DNA of 64,000 bases from Ariolimax columbianus (lineage: Eukaryota > Mollusca > Gastropoda > Stylommatophora > Arionidae): the NCBI GenBank assembly GCA_036924085.1, contig JAVGWX010000013.1, forward strand, positions 57,453,652-57,517,651, in the 5' to 3' direction. The translations under genes were made by a program, and so were the position numbers. A model generated the notes under the pieces. It was given only the letters and a program-made list of their open reading frames with translations, had not been told where the DNA came from and searched no databases. Below, piece by piece: positions 33,540 through 55,095 of the stretch. Position 1 is the first letter of the stretch; each line of letters begins with the position of its first letter.

Positions 33540-34165
33540 ATAATTTTGGGAATTCCATAAAGAAAAACGACAGTTTATTTTCGGGATACCAAAAAGGAGA
33601 AGAAGATTTTAAATGTGGGGATATCAAGAAGAACAGGAACAATTTAAATTTGAAAATGCTAGGACGAAAATGAACAGTTCAAATTTTAGACTACAGAAAG
33701 AAAAGTGACAATTTAAATTTGGATGTTATATGAAGTAAATTAACAGTTTAAATGTGGAGATACTTAGGGAAAAGGATTATATAAATTTGGGAGAACTAGT
33801 AAGAAAAGAGACAATTTAACTTTGGAAATACTCGAAAGAAAATGGACAATTTAATATGAAAATACTAGAAAGAAAATGGACAATTTAAATTTGGAAATAC
33901 TATAAATAAAAGGAACATTAAAATTTGGAAATACTAGAAATAAAATGGATTATTAAAATTTGGAAATATATAGAAAATGGACAATTTTAATTTGGAAATA
34001 CTGGAAAGAAAATGGACAATTTAAATTTGGAAATACTAGAAAGAAAATGGACAATTTAAATTTGGAAATACTAGAAAGAAAATGAACAATTTAAATTTGG
34101 AAATACTAGAAAGAAAATGGACAATTTCAATTTGGAAATACTAGAAAGAGAACGGATAATTGAAA
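33540..34165. repeat. 35-bp minisatellite, right part
   Basis: About 17 units TTTGGAAATACTAGAAAGAA plus AATGGACAATTTAAA. Clearly related to the array at 32490-32680. Confidence 0.9.
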
Positions 34166-34174
34166 TTCGATCAG

Positions 34175-34405
34175 CTTATTACTCCGCTATTTTGGGACAA
34201 GTGCCGCGAAGGGTGGTTAACCGATATGCGAGTCCTTCTTAATAGAACCAAACACTGGAACAAAGTAGACCCGCATCTATGCTGCTCTTAATAAACCACA
34301 TAACCATGGCCGGTGTTATGCCATGCCACACAGTTAGTCGCCTCTTACGACCTGCTCTCTGTGAGGCAGTGGTGTTATCCTTGTCATTGTCATGCACAAA
34401 GACTC
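34175..34405 (+). repeat. Interspersed family E
   Basis: TATTACTCCGCTATTTTGGG through GTGTTATGCCATGCCACACA to ATGCACAAAGACTCC; same extent as the 9.5-kb copy. Confidence 0.85.
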
Positions 34406-35340
34406 CGGCGAACCACTCGGGAGAGTGAGAGCTTATAACTATCAAAAAGATAATATTTGGAATGTCCAAATTATTTGGGCCACATTTGATACGTACATTT
34501 GGTGCCTAGTCCATAGATAATGGTTATTCTAACTTTGTCTTTTGTTTGCGTGCATCATTACATTTTGGCTGCGATCCTGTGGGTTTCAGGCATGCTGAAT
34601 TATACATGTCTAAAACAATGTTTTTATTTTCCCCGTGACGGCCTAGTGCATCCGATTTCGGCATGTATTTAATGTAAAGGTCTGCTTTCTTCAGGGTGAC
34701 TGAACCAGCATACGCCTTCGAGTCTTGGCCAGTCGCCCTATAAGTGTGTGTGCTGGACATCCTGTGACTAGAAGAGTCTGAATATGTGTAGTGTGTGCAG
34801 GACACCGAGTGAACGATGTGGGTTCTTAAGTATGCGCAGATCTGTATAAGTGTTTGACAATAAGTGAATACGTGATTCCGACTAGAAGGACGTGATTAAA
34901 GTATTTGTAAATGCACAGATCGTCAGATGGTAATTGATCTGATAGTAAATGTGAATGGGAAGTAATTGTCAATGTACAGATCACCTGGCTGAAGGGATCT
35001 GAGTGTGTATTAGTGCACAGAACGACAGAGTACATAATACGATCGCGAAAACGAGATTGTTAGAGTGTATTGAGTGTGCAGATAAGGGGAGGAGAGTGTA
35101 ATGGCTAGAAATGAATTGTATGGGCTAGGGGAAATATTCAAAAACTTGTGCTTAAAACTTCCGCTGTATTAATATTTATATTAAGATATATAATATATGA
35201 CAATTTAGTTTCGATGAAATTTTGTCATTTTTGCTAATATTGTTTTTGTTGATATTCTTGTAACAAATCAAATGTAGGGCTTTCTGTGTTATTTTTTGTG
35301 TGCAGTCGTGTCGTAGTGCGTATACATGTTGTAACATTTT
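34406..35340. other. Mostly unassigned; short SINE B remnant
   Basis: 34615-34700 is a minus-strand remnant of family B (GCCTAGTGCATCCGATTTCG, GCATGTATTTAATGTAAAGG). The rest has no recognisable element. Confidence 0.5.
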
Positions 35341-35344
35341 AGAT

Positions 35345-35775
35345 AAGCTAACTACTCAGCCAAACCTAGACTCTGCCACACAAGATACATAGACAAATGG
35401 GAAACAGGGTATTCTGGCTACACAAACAATGATGCTTGTTACAAGTTGAACAAAAGAGAGCAGTTGGTGGTCTTCAAACTCCGCATAGGCCACAACAGAC
35501 TGAAGTACCAGTTATTCAGCAAACTGAAGATAAGTGCTACTGACGAATGCACCTGGGGTACTGCGAAAAAGGATCCCTGAACATCAGCTGCAGAATTGCC
35601 CGACATACGAAGACCAGAAACAGCCCATGTGGTCATCACCAGTGCCAACACTAGACAAAATCTATGGCAGTGTCGACAGCCTCAGGATGACCCATGCTTT
35701 CTTCGAACAAATTCAAGTTGACGTCTGACAGCGCACGAAGAAGAAGAAGAAGGAGAAGAATAAGAAGAAGAGTAC
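35345..35775 (+). pseudogene. LINE 3' end with GAA tail
   Basis: Encodes FKLRIGHNRLK-like sequence, then TDECTWGT..(frameshift)..PEHQLQNCPTYEDQ and the terminal SPVPTLDKIYGSVDSLRMT, a decayed zinc-knuckle end found downstream of RNase H in I-type LINEs. Ends in an AAGAAGAAGAAGAAG tail. Same family as 41690-42245. Confidence 0.8.
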
Positions 35776-36315
35776 CGGGGACCGATTCAGCTTGAGAACC
35801 TCTGGTGTATGTGATTATGAAAAACACATCACATTATTTTTGTCATCAGTCCGACAAGTACACCGCATGCCAGCGAGCCAACAATATTCTAAAAGCGTCG
35901 CCTTATTTTGCATTTATCAATGCGAACCTAAGTCTCTGGTCAGTTCTTCTCGCCATCGCATAGGACAGCCCCATGAACGTACAGAGGCATACGGATACCA
36001 AAACGTTGTTTTACGTGTCCATCTTTTGTCAGACATGGCGACTAAAAGTTCAACCCAGCCATGATTGCATGATATCGCTGCTTCCACAAACGGCACGAAA
36101 CTTAGTTCGTAGTCAAATTTCTTGTTTCGGATCTTATCTCTGATTGAAATCTTTAGTATGCGTCGTTTCATTGCCCTCTGAGTGACACTACACGCCTAAG
36201 TCATTAATGAATTCATTACATTTTAATTGCAAACACTGTAAGTGCAATTACTTGTACTTGAACTGTCCATTAGTGTAAATTGAGTACAACTTTTTTCAGC
36301 GCTAAGTGCTATCTA
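35776..36315. other. No gene recognised
   Basis: Unassigned. Confidence 0.4.
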
Positions 36316-36319
36316 GCTC

Positions 36320-36960
36320 TGTTAAAATGTTTGTTCTTGTCATCATCGTTATGGTAAAAATTACCCATCGCAAGAGAAGATGGCGACAGCATAAGACTTT
36401 TGCTGTTATGTATGCTCTCATATCATTGTTAAACCCAATTATAGCACAGCAGACTCTGCCATACCCGGGCCAGGCACGCGAGGGGTCGGCTGTGGAGTAG
36501 TTGTGCGTTCTATTCTTTCGAGGGCACACTTTCTCTGAGCCTCGGTGATGGAGTTTCGCTTTGCAATCTGACCACCTTGTGCGATGCTAGAGGGCCAGGT
36601 GGAGCGGTTCTGAGCAAGCAACTCCCAGGAGGTTATATCAATGCTGACACTTTTCAACGAGCCTCTATAGCGTATTTTTCTGTCCTCCCGATGAGCGTCT
36701 GCCTGTTCGAGCTCACTGTTTAGTAGGTGATTGGGGAGACGCTCATCGGGGATGCGAACACCATATCCCGTCCATCTGATCTGGGCTTTTTGTATAAGCG
36801 TATGGCTGCTCAACATTTGTAACTTTCTAAGAATTTCAGAAATAAGCGAAAGGACGAAGTCTGTTGTTGAAATGTGCGTCAAATCGCCCCCAAGCATATC
36901 TTTAACATTGAATGTTTGCTAGAAGAGTAGTATATTCCTCCTTGTGTACCTACTTAGGAG
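36320..36960 (-). pseudogene. LINE RT C-terminal fragment
   Basis: A long minus-strand frame (36439-36897) with SSHTLIQKAQIRWTGYGVRI, PDERLPNHLLNSELEQADAH, then SVSIDITSWELLAQNRSTWP and AQRKCALERIER. This is the classic order K-x-Q-x-R-W-x-G-H-V-x-R-M / D-x-x-x-W / A-x-x-R of LINE C-termini. Related to 40660-41075. Confidence 0.85.
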
Positions 36961-37744
36961 CCCCTTACTGCTGGATTATATTTAATAAACCATTTTCGCT
37001 TCAGTCTACCCGGCTAAAAATCGATGCCTGATTAATTAAGATAAGGTAATTAATGAATATAAGGGATTTTAATGAAGATAAGGGAATTAATAAAGATAAG
37101 GGAATTAATGAAGATAAGGGAATAATGCAGTTAGAAAACGAGTTATGTGACATTTCCTGTGTTTAACTAATTCCCCGAAGAATACTTTGGACCCCTGAAC
37201 ACATTAATTCTTGCAATGTGAAACTGCTACCAAAAAGTTCAGATATACTATAAGTTTAGGAATACTTGGTATTTAGAAATGTGTATAAATAAGTATGAGA
37301 AATGTTAAAGTCAATATATCAGCTATACAGCATTATAAGTAAAATTGAGAGCCGATATATCGGATCTGAGGAGGGAATCAGTAAACACCTTGTCTCTGTC
37401 TGCAGTTTCTGCTACCAAACTAATATATCCTATTAAGTAGCGATCAATACGTTTACATGAACCAGGCCAGGTGTCCCCGCCCTAATGTCAATAGCTACAG
37501 ACAGGAATGTTCTTTGTTACGAGTCGAACTCTTAAGCTGAGCCCACACAGTTCTGGAATGTTGGGCTTGATGATCGAAAGTATTGCAAATCCTGGACGAG
37601 TCATCAATAATCTATTGTGCTCCTCAGGGGCGTAAACATGATGAGAGGAGACCTCGTGATTGTATGATGCGAGCTGGTTCTAATTAATGATTAACAGTCA
37701 TACTTAAAACACTGGGGTTGCCGGCTAATGCTTCAAACATGTTA
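36961..37744. other. No gene; short 18-bp repeat
   Basis: GAATTAATGAAGATAAGG-type repeat at 37035-37130, four to five units; remainder unassigned. Confidence 0.6.
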
Positions 37745-37764
37745 TTGTTTTTGTTGTTATGGAC

Positions 37765-38035
37765 ACAGCAACACTTGAGCTCTCACGCTTCGGCCTAATG
37801 CCACTTAACAGTATCTGCACGTGTTTCTAGATTTCATATTTCCTGTTGTCCTTATTATCTAGCACACTTGCGCTCTCGTCCTTCGACCCAATGCCACTTA
37901 ATAGTATATGCACGTGTTTGCTAGACTTCATGCATAATGTTGTCGTTATTTGTCGAAGAAAACTTGGGCTCTCGTCCTTCGACCCAATGCCACTTAATGG
38001 TATTGGCACGTGTTTGCTAGACTTCACACATAAAG
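37765..38035. repeat. About 91-bp tandem repeat, three units
   Basis: Units start at CTCTCACGCTTCGGCCTAAT (37780), CTCTCGTCCTTCGACCCAAT (37871) and the same at 37971-37990, each followed by GCCACTTAA and GCACGTGTTT. Imperfect. Confidence 0.85.
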
Positions 38036-38385
38036 GAGTACAATTTGAAAAGGTAGATACATACACATACTTCGTGTAATGAGGGGTAAGACAGACAAAT
38101 AAGACTATGCTCGCATAATGTGGTGTACGTGGAGTAAAGCGAGATAGAGTGCTTGTCAGGGACATGGATGTGACTGGGTTTGGATCCTGGCGCAAAACGC
38201 TCTACTCTCCCTAACTGTAAATGAATAGAACTATCGTTACAGAGTTTATTTTCAACGTGTGACTCCACCAGGAAGGTTGATAAGGCTAAGGTATAAAGGC
38301 AACATGACCTAAAATCGACACGTAGTGTACTGGATATAATTTTTAATTTTTCCTCGGATTAGAATGAAATCTCTATCAAACATTC
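38036..38385. other. No gene recognised
   Basis: Unassigned. Confidence 0.4.
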
Positions 38386-38394
38386 TCCCCTGAA

Positions 38395-38705
38395 TGCCAA
38401 GATGTACCGTAGCAAAGTAAAAGTCAGGACCTGACTAACACATCGTAGAAAAGTCAAAGTCAGGACCTGACTAACACATCGTAGAAAAGTCAAAGTCAGG
38501 ACATGACTAACACATCGTAGCAAAGTCAAAGTCAGGACCTGACTAACACATCGTAGCAAAGTCAAAGTCAGGTCCTGACTAACACATCTTAGCAAAGTCA
38601 AAGTCAGGTCCTGACTAACACATCGTAGAAAAGTCAAAGTCAATATCTGACTAACACATCGTAGCAAAGCCAAAGTCAGGACCTGACTAATATATCGTAG
38701 AAAAG
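38395..38705. repeat. 36-bp minisatellite
   Basis: Eight to nine units of AAAGTCAAAGTCAGGACCTG plus ACTAACACATCGTAGC. The 12-residue periodic open frame on the minus strand is an artefact. Confidence 0.95.
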
Positions 38706-38724
38706 CTGATACTTTTTACGTTGT

Positions 38725-38880
38725 TTACGTATAAAAACAACCGCCTGTAGAGCCTCGACCCACTTTCATCAGCACGTTGGAGATGTGAGGAAAGCTCCTA
38801 CAGCCCACCACCAAATGCCCTTTTCAGGATGCACACAAGAGCAAACTTACTCATTATGGGCATTCAACATCAACAGCATA
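38725..38880 (+). repeat. Family H (LINE 3' segment), copy 3
   Basis: ACAACCGCCTGTAGAGC, CATCAGCACGTTGGAGATGT, GAGGAAAG, TTTTCAGGATGCACACAAGA: colinear with the 20.1-kb LINE end. Confidence 0.7.
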
Positions 38881-38884
38881 TAGT

Positions 38885-39052
38885 TTAGCTTTCTGTCCAT
38901 TCGCTGCCGAAGACGGATGTGTGGGACCGAAATGTGCAAATATCGAAGGCAAGTTGTAAACTAGTGACGCAACGTATTCCGTTCACCGGACAACATCATG
39001 CTACTTGCTAAACTCTTTTCAGCGATTGGTAGCCGGAGTTTGAGAACGAACG
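38885..39052 (+). repeat. Family A 3' half
   Basis: GACGGATGTGTGGGACCGAA through AAGTTGTAAACTAGTGACGC to GAGTTTGAGAACGAACG, directly followed by a GAA tail. Confidence 0.75.
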
Positions 39053-39111
39053 CAGAAGAAGAAGAAGACGAAGAAGAAGACGAAGAAGAAGAAGAAGAAG
39101 AAGAAGAAGAA

Positions 39112-39143
<32 letters not shown>

Positions 39144-39182
39144 AGAAGAAGAGGAAGAAGAAGAAAAAGAAGAAGAAGAAGC
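39052..39182. repeat. (GAA)n microsatellite
   Basis: GAA repeat with GAC/GAG interruptions, located where a family A 3' tail would be. The glutamate-rich and phenylalanine-rich open frames over it are artefacts. Confidence 0.95.
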
Positions 39183-39880
39183 TGCTTTCCGGTGTCCACC
39201 TGGTGCCGTGTCCCATCATGGGCAGTAGTCACGCCTCTGACGTTGAGGTGTAATCAAGGGGTGATGATGTTGCACTTAGAAGTTGCATAGTTCTGAAACT
39301 GCGCACGATGTAGTCGCACTTTAACGAAAAGTTAAAAGTAGGTCACCTAAATGATGTGTGACAAGTAGGTCATATTATTAAGTGAGTCTGCTCTTGACAC
39401 AATTGTTCTCTGTTTAAAATGTAAAAAGAAAAGAAATTGTTTGTCTGGAAAACTATTCAGTGAGTTTATGCAAATATTGCCAGACCCTCGCGGCTGGTGT
39501 CTGGGTTGACGTCAGAAAGTGAGCAAAAATAAACCAACCCCCATCGACCTGTTTCCGTCTGGCGACCTAGATATCCATAGGCGTGAAATAAGATCAAAAG
39601 GGGCGTATCGATTTGACACAAGAACAAATATTACTAAATACTGTTGTGGATGTTGGCTCAGCGACGTGGGGGAGAGGGTTAGGTCAATCATGGCTTGTCA
39701 GAGTAGATAAGTCCAGCAGAGGAGGGTGAAGAAATTCAGACTTTAAAGGACATTTCGAAAGCTAGGTTATGCCTTAGCTAGAGTCGTCAAGTTCGTGTGA
39801 GGTTAATACTGTTTTGTGAATTCTTCAATATGGACATATGGGGTAGATATGTTGTCTAATGGGAAATCTCTTTTTCTTCT
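39183..39880. other. No gene recognised
   Basis: Unassigned. Confidence 0.4.
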
Positions 39881-39884
39881 ATCT

Positions 39885-40135
39885 TTTCTCTGTGACGAAG
39901 TGGTCAAGTTGTTTGTCTCGTGTTCAAACGGTCGGGGTTCGAACTCCACCTTCGACGGTCGGTTCATGATGTCAATTTTTCAGGAGAACCCTGGGTTCAG
40001 CGCTGGAGTTACGGAGTACATGCTTTGTGTAATGTTCTCTGCAGGCGGGGATACATTACTGCGGAGTGATAGAGCCATATGGGGAAACCCGAGGCGATGG
40101 AGCCGGGCTCTCGCCTTTAACCTTTTATCCCCTTA
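39885..40135 (+). repeat. tRNA-like SINE, single copy
   Basis: GACGAAGTGGTCAAGTTGTT (box A-like) and GGGGTTCGAACTCC (box B) followed by a body with no second copy in this window. SINE nature is inferred from the paired boxes and their spacing. Confidence 0.5.
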
Positions 40136-40149
40136 AAAAAGCGACAGTC

Positions 40150-40310
40150 CATTGTGCATTTCAGAAAGTCTGTCAAATACTATCTGTTTCAGAAAGTCAA
40201 ATACTATCTTTGTTTCAGAAAGTCTGTCAATTACTATCTTTGTTTCAGAAAGTCTGTCAATTACTGTCTTTGTTTCAGAAAGTCTGTCAAATACTGTCTT
40301 TGAAAACAAG
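40150..40310. repeat. 30-bp minisatellite
   Basis: Five units of TTTCAGAAAGTCTGTCAAAT plus ACTATCTTTG, one shortened. Confidence 0.9.
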
Positions 40311-40655
40311 TTCTTTTCATTATTTCTATAGTGATCCTCTTCAGTACATGTAATTCGTTATATACGACCGTTGCTAGTCCCATGCACAACTCTATAAAGT
40401 TGACCTTGCTAGATATGAAAGGGACGTCTTAATGGTTCGATGATTTTATGAAAGGAAACAGATCGCTCAGTTATAGCTTCAGTGTATGCTTCGTGGAGAG
40501 GGCCAGTCGACACTAAAAGACGGACACTGTTTGGAACCAGAGGGGTAAAAGGAGTTGAGGGCAGATCAAATCGAACAAAGAGAACTGAAGTTTAACACGA
40601 AGGAAACAAGAGAGTTGTGGTTTAGGTTGGGGACGAGGGCAGCGTAAAGAAGTAA
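40311..40655. other. No gene recognised
   Basis: Probably the upstream part of the following LINE fragment, too decayed to read. Confidence 0.35.
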
Positions 40656-41095
40656 CGCTACATCGACTCTTTGGAAGTATCTCTGAAAAGATTCAGCATT
40701 GATGTCACCTCATGGGGGATGGTCGTACAGAACCGCTCCACCTGGGTGATGGTCATACAGAACCGTTCCACCTGGCGCGCTATCATCACACAAGATGGTC
40801 AGATTGCAGCACAAAACAACTCACTGCGACTTTACAGCCGACCCGTGTGCCAAGGATAGCGGCACAGCCTGTCATGTCAGGATTGGTTTTTACTGTAGCT
40901 TGAGAATATCTTGGAGCAGATGTCTGATGTTGTCGCCATCTTTGCTTGCTGTGCGCAACTAATATTACTTTTATTGTTGTTGTTTTCATCATTATTATTG
41001 GTGAAGATTGCAGGAAACAGACTGACTGGAAGTTATTGGTTGAGAACTTATGCTTCGCAATGGGCATAAGAGTGTTGATTGATTGATTGATTGAA
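40656..41095 (+). pseudogene. LINE RT C-terminal fragment with TTGA tail
   Basis: LKRFSIDVTSWGMVVQNRST, then W..VMVIQNRSTW, RAIITQDGQIAAQN, close to the minus-strand copy at 36.6 kb. A 30-bp duplication repeats the (V/I)QNRSTW segment. 3' tail is (TTGA)n at 41078-41094. Confidence 0.8.
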
Positions 41096-41224
41096 CATAC
41101 ACCCTACATATACGAGGTGAAAGATCAGTCTGCGGTTAGTGATAAATACTGAAACAAAATTGCATACGTTCAAAGAAAAATACGTTAGATATATTCAATT
41201 CGGTTTACTTCAATTCGCTTTAAT

Positions 41225-41725
41225 TCACTTCAGTACAGTGCATCTCGTAATCCTTAAGATCGATTGGGCAACCCTGAAGACACCTCCACAATACTACGCC
41301 ACCCTCCTCTGTCTGTGGTTGCTTTTTGTGCCTCCTCGGGTCGTAGGTTAGTCCATTCGTGGATGTTGTCTTCCCATCGTTGTCTCGGACGCCCCAACCT
41401 TCGCTTGCCCTGTATTGTACCATGCAGTATCGTATTTGCTAGGCCCATTGACCTCGACATGGCCGTACCTAGTCAGCTTTTAGCCTTTTGATCGTTTTGA
41501 GAAGGTCGTCGTACAGTCAACTTGCATTCTCGATTCTACGTCGTACTTCCATCATTTGTGATGCGGTTTTTGTAAGTAACATTTAGGAATCTTCTAAAAC
41601 ATTTAGTCGCCACGATCTGTATCTGCTGTAATGGTCCATGTTTCGCAGGCATAGAGAAATATTGAACAATTTTTAGCCTGACCTTCATTGTGAAGATAAG
41701 CCGTTTATCTTTCCATAAAAATTTA
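41225..41725 (-). pseudogene. LINE RT C-terminal fragment
   Basis: Minus frame 41254-41460: GLANTILHGTIQGKRRLGRP, RQRWEDNIHEWTNLRPEEAQ, ATTDRGGWRS. Same family as the LINE inserted at 7689-8215. Upstream minus-strand sequence (to about 41720) has matching but frameshifted RT thumb. Confidence 0.85.
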
Positions 41726-42245
41726 AATCTTGCAAGCGCTGATGTAATCTGTGCTATTCACTATAAATCCAAAAAAAATCCAGAACTAAATGATTTAAGA
41801 TCAATACTCTGTCAACTATGCCAGCAGTCCACACACAAACAAGTCGTGGTGCAGTGGGTTCCATCCCACTGGAACATCTAAGGCAACGAGGAGGCGGACC
41901 GACTGGCAGAAGAAGGTAGACGGTACCACAACCAGATTCTAGTGTCACCTACGAAGGATCCAAACGATGTATTAGGGCCAGATACATGGACAAATGGAAA
42001 ACAGAGCATACTGGATACATAAGAAAATGTCACTAAACTAAAGATAGGTGCTACTGACGATTGCACCTGTGGTACAGGAGAAATTACCCCTGAACACCTG
42101 CTGCAAAGTTGCCCACATACGAGGACCAGAGAAAGCACATGTGGCCATCACCAGTGCCAACACCAGTTAAGCTCTATGGCAGTGTCGACAGCCTTTATTC
42201 GAACAAATTCAAGTTGACGTCTGCCAGCGTACGAAGAAGAAGAAG
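41690..42245 (+). pseudogene. LINE RNase H C-terminus and zinc-knuckle end
   Basis: NDLRSILCQLCQQSTHKQVV, VQWVPSHWNI, stop, GNEEADRLAEEGRR with the last RNase H Asp; then TDDCTCGTGEITPEHLLQSC (a Cys-x-Cys..His..Cys knuckle) and the terminal KLYGSVDSL. Ends with a short GAAGAAGAAG tail. Sits immediately upstream of the bZIP gene. Confidence 0.85.
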
Positions 42246-42357
42246 TCTGTTTTATTCTGGCCTGGAACTAATTTCGATCCCTCGTCCTTGATAGTTGAGC
42301 CCGGAGACATGAAGCAGCAAGGGACATATTGTAACCATTGGTTCATTCGTTATTGGT

Positions 42358-42445
42358 CAGTAGACACACACACACACACACACACGCTCGCGCGCACATC
42401 CACACATATAAGCGAAAACCTACACGCACACACACGCGCGCAGAT
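42358..42445. repeat. CA/CG-rich simple repeats
   Basis: (CA)n at 42364-42384 followed by CTCGCGCGCACA and CACACACGCGCGCAG. Confidence 0.85.
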
Positions 42446-42510
42446 TTTTTAACCTTTGAAATTATAACGCTGGTATCTATATTATCTATCTCTCGCAGGA
42501 TCTGGTCGCC

Positions 42511-52418
<9,908 letters not shown>

Positions 52419-52683
52419 ACGTCCACGTGATCAACTCAGGACTTCCACATGCAACAAGTCAAGGTCTGGCAGTCCAATAGATATTTGTTCTTTTATTGGA
52501 TTAGAACCTTAAAACCGCACATTTCATTCGTTTTTTTCCGGTTTGTTTTTTTGTTGGTTTTTTTTGTGGTTTTTTTGTTAGCTATATTCTTGAGGTGCGC
52601 GAATGGGATAACAGTTCTTTGAGGTTATGATTACGACGTTGGGGATTTGGGTTCCGTCTGAAGGGTTCTTCAGTATGTTGGCC

Positions 52684-52689
52684 AATAAA
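52684..52689 (+). promoter_or_regulatory. Candidate poly(A) signal of bZIP gene
   Basis: AATAAA 266 nt after the stop codon, followed by a GTTGTTGTTGTCGTTGTTGT G/U-rich stretch suited to cleavage factor binding. Confidence 0.5.
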
Positions 52690-52904
52690 GACAGTTGTTG
52701 TTGTTGTCGTTGTTGTATTTGTATCGTTCTGTTGTTATTTATTTCTGATTTTGGCATACGGTTCACTTTGACATAGTTCAAGAGATGGACACAGGAAGTC
52801 GATAATATTGGCACAAGAACTCGACACTATGGACACATGAAGTCATCGGTATCGAAAGTGACAAGCAATGCTACGGTTCCAATGTTTAACATAGCGGACC
52901 GAGG
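52690..52904. other. No gene recognised
   Basis: GTT repeat at 52695-52720, then unassigned DNA. Confidence 0.4.
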
Positions 52905-52907
52905 CTA

Positions 52908-53025
52908 AATTAACTAAACTAAACTTAACTTAACTTAACTTAACTTAACTTAACTTAACTTAACTTAACTTAACATCGTTATACTGGTTTATAAGATTCT
53001 ACAGTCTGTATACAACCAGTTTCTT
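52908..53025 (-). repeat. CR1-like LINE 3' terminus
   Basis: (AACTT)n tail 52920-52972, then ATCGTTATACTGGTTTATAA and CTGTATACAACCAGTTTC. Confidence 0.8.
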
Positions 53026-53039
53026 GGAGTGTGATTTTT

Positions 53040-53170
53040 TGTTATCTATCTGCGAGTGCATCTTAATAGACTCAAACACTAGAGCTAAGTAGACCCGCAT
53101 CCAGTTAGGCGCCATCTACAGCTGCTCTGAACGAACCACATGTCAGGGGCCAACTTCAGACCTCAGGTAT
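53040..53170 (+). repeat. Interspersed family E, 5' half
   Basis: GCGAGTGCATCTTAATAGAC, AGTAGACCCGCATCCAGTTA, GGCGCCATCTACAGCTGCTC. Breaks off before the AGTTAGTCGCCTC block. As at 28.8 kb, it follows a CR1 terminus. Confidence 0.8.
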
Positions 53171-53184
53171 GCAACTTCTATCCC

Positions 53185-53350
53185 CATCACAGCACCGGCC
53201 GTTACCCCGGGAAAGCAAACCCTTAGAAAATGCAGGAGGAAGCAGACCCTTTCATAAAATGCACGTCAAAGTCGGATGCACTAGGTCGCCAGGCGCAAAA
53301 TAAAAACATAGTGCAACGCACACCATCTTGGGGAATAGAGAAATAAGCAA
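53185..53350 (+). repeat. SINE family B without its head
   Basis: CCCCATCACAGCACCGGCCG, AAATGCAGGAGGAAGCAGAC, GTCGGATGCACTAGGTCGCC and CAGGCGCAAAATAAAAAC; the tRNA-like part is missing. Confidence 0.8.
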
Positions 53351-53369
53351 CACACACACACAAAAGACC

Positions 53370-53585
53370 TCAGATCGGGTTTATTGATAGACTAATGATC
53401 TCAGCTTATCTCAGAGGAAGTTTCAAGTAAAAGCTGACCAGACCTGTCAGATCCTGTTTTATGATAGACTAATGATCTCAGCTTATCTCAGATGTAGATT
53501 CAAGTAAAAGCCGACCAAACCTGTCAGATCCTGTTTTATGATAGACTAATGAACTCAGCTTATCACAGACGGAGACTCACGGCAG
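53370..53585. repeat. About 76-bp repeat, three units
   Basis: CAGATC(C/G)(G/T)G-TTTTATGATAGACTAATGA-CTCAGCTTAT recurs at 53375, 53452 and 53530. Confidence 0.85.
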
Positions 53586-54105
53586 ACCGAACTTCAGATC
53601 TGTTTCAATATTTCTCTTCTTCTTTGTCTTCGTGATTCTCTTTATTGGGCACCATTGCGATAATTGTTCGTTCTCCTGACTTTCTTGTATCCTTTTTTAT
53701 ATCATCGCATACACACGAGCTGAGGATCTCGCTGATTTACGTGTATCACATTATCTCACGGATGTATTTGTATCACATTATCTCACGGATGTTTTTGTAT
53801 CACATTGTATCACTGATATATTTGTATAACACTATCATGCAGTTACGATATTTATTTTAAAAGTTGCAGCTTGTTTACACTTATTAACAATAATACACCT
53901 GCTTCATTGTTGTTAAATGCACGTTCATTGTGTTTGTAAGCATGTTTTTGACCGATCAACAATTGTTGCATTTGTGTGTTATCGTTAAAGACCAATGCTC
54001 CACAGGTAGCTAAAACAGTATTGATGCATTGATTGATTGGTTGATTGATTGATTTATTTATATCATATTCATCTTTTAATAATAATAATATTTGCTTAGG
54101 CGTCC
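53586..54105. other. No gene; short repeats
   Basis: About 25-bp repeat TATCACATTATCTCACGGATG (53740-53830) and GATTGATTGGTTGATTGATT at 54030; otherwise unassigned. Confidence 0.5.
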
Positions 54106-54109
54106 GAGG

Positions 54110-54260
54110 CCCGTTAGGTCGGTCGGCCACAACTGTGCCCCACTGCTGGGGCGTGATCTGGTTCGTATCAACTCTGATTTGACTATTGAAGACTAGCCGA
54201 CGCGGACGACACCATAGAAGACGCCGCCGTATAGCCGTGATGGTCCACAAGAAAATTGAT
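54110..54260 (+). repeat. Interspersed family G, copy 1
   Basis: GGTTCGTATCAACTCTGATT, AGCCGACGCGGACGACACCA, AGAAGACGCCGCCGTATAGC; colinear with copy 2 at 54960. Confidence 0.7.
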
Positions 54261-54684
54261 ACCATGTTATGAGTCCGTCAACCCGTTAAATATCAGCGGC
54301 GAGCCGGCAAAGCTAGAGGCTACCGCAGTTCCGCTTCGACTGATCCAGTCCTTAGAGCCATTCCTTTTCCGGAAATTACAGATTTGATTTGCCGACTTCC
54401 CTTACCTACATTGTTCTATCAAATAGAGGTTGTGCACGCACCTGCTGCACATCTGGATATGACCTGACACAAAATGTACACTTTCTCTATCTGGTTTTCA
54501 AGCAATCCATTCATGCGCGTCACTAATTAGACAATGAGGCATTTGGCTACCTTCAGAGAGTCATAGTTATTCCCGCCGTTAAACTGAGCTTGGTTGAATT
54601 TTATTAGTTTTACATTTAGAGCACTGGGCAGAAATCACAGTCATTAAATGTCGGATAACTGCTGTCACAATGCTTTGTTTTAAT
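54261..54684. other. No gene recognised
   Basis: Unassigned. Confidence 0.4.
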
Positions 54685-54687
54685 TAG

Positions 54688-54930
54688 ACAATGGGGGACG
54701 TCGTGGGCTGGTGGTTAAGTGACACGGTTCACAACTCGAAGGTGCTGGATTCGATCCCCATCACAGCATCGACCGTTACCTTGTGGGAGTAAACCCTTGG
54801 ATAATGCAGGAGGAAGTAGACCCTTACACAACGTGCATGCTGAAGTCGGATGCACTGTGCCGATAGGCGCAACATAAAAACTGCAGTGCAACGCACACCG
54901 CCTTGGGGAATAGAGACATAAGGCGAACGC
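54688..54930 (+). repeat. tRNA-derived SINE family B, full copy
   Basis: GGACGTCGTGGGCTGGTGGT head, box B GATTCGATCCC, CCGTTACC, AATGCAGGAGGAAGTAGACC, CATGCTGAAGTCGGATGCAC, CGATAGGCGCAACATAAAAA and GCAACGCACACCGCC. Confidence 0.9.
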
Positions 54931-54957
54931 AAACAAAAATAACGAAATTAGTAAATA

Positions 54958-55095
54958 GAATTCCCCTGGTTCGTACCGATTCTGAGTTGGTTCTTTATTG
55001 TCAGTCGACGCGGGCGACACCACAGAAGACGTTCCTGTATAGCTACGGCGGTTCCCGGGAAGACACACGCGACCTTCAATGGTCGGTCCATCCGC
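54958..55095 (+). repeat. Interspersed family G, copy 2
   Basis: GGTTCGTACCGATTCTGAGT, AGTCGACGCGGGCGACACCA, AGAAGACGTTCCTGTATAGC. Confidence 0.7.

Noticed and set aside
38998..39232. Poly-glutamate and poly-phenylalanine frames
   Set aside because: GAA microsatellite at the tail of a family A fragment.
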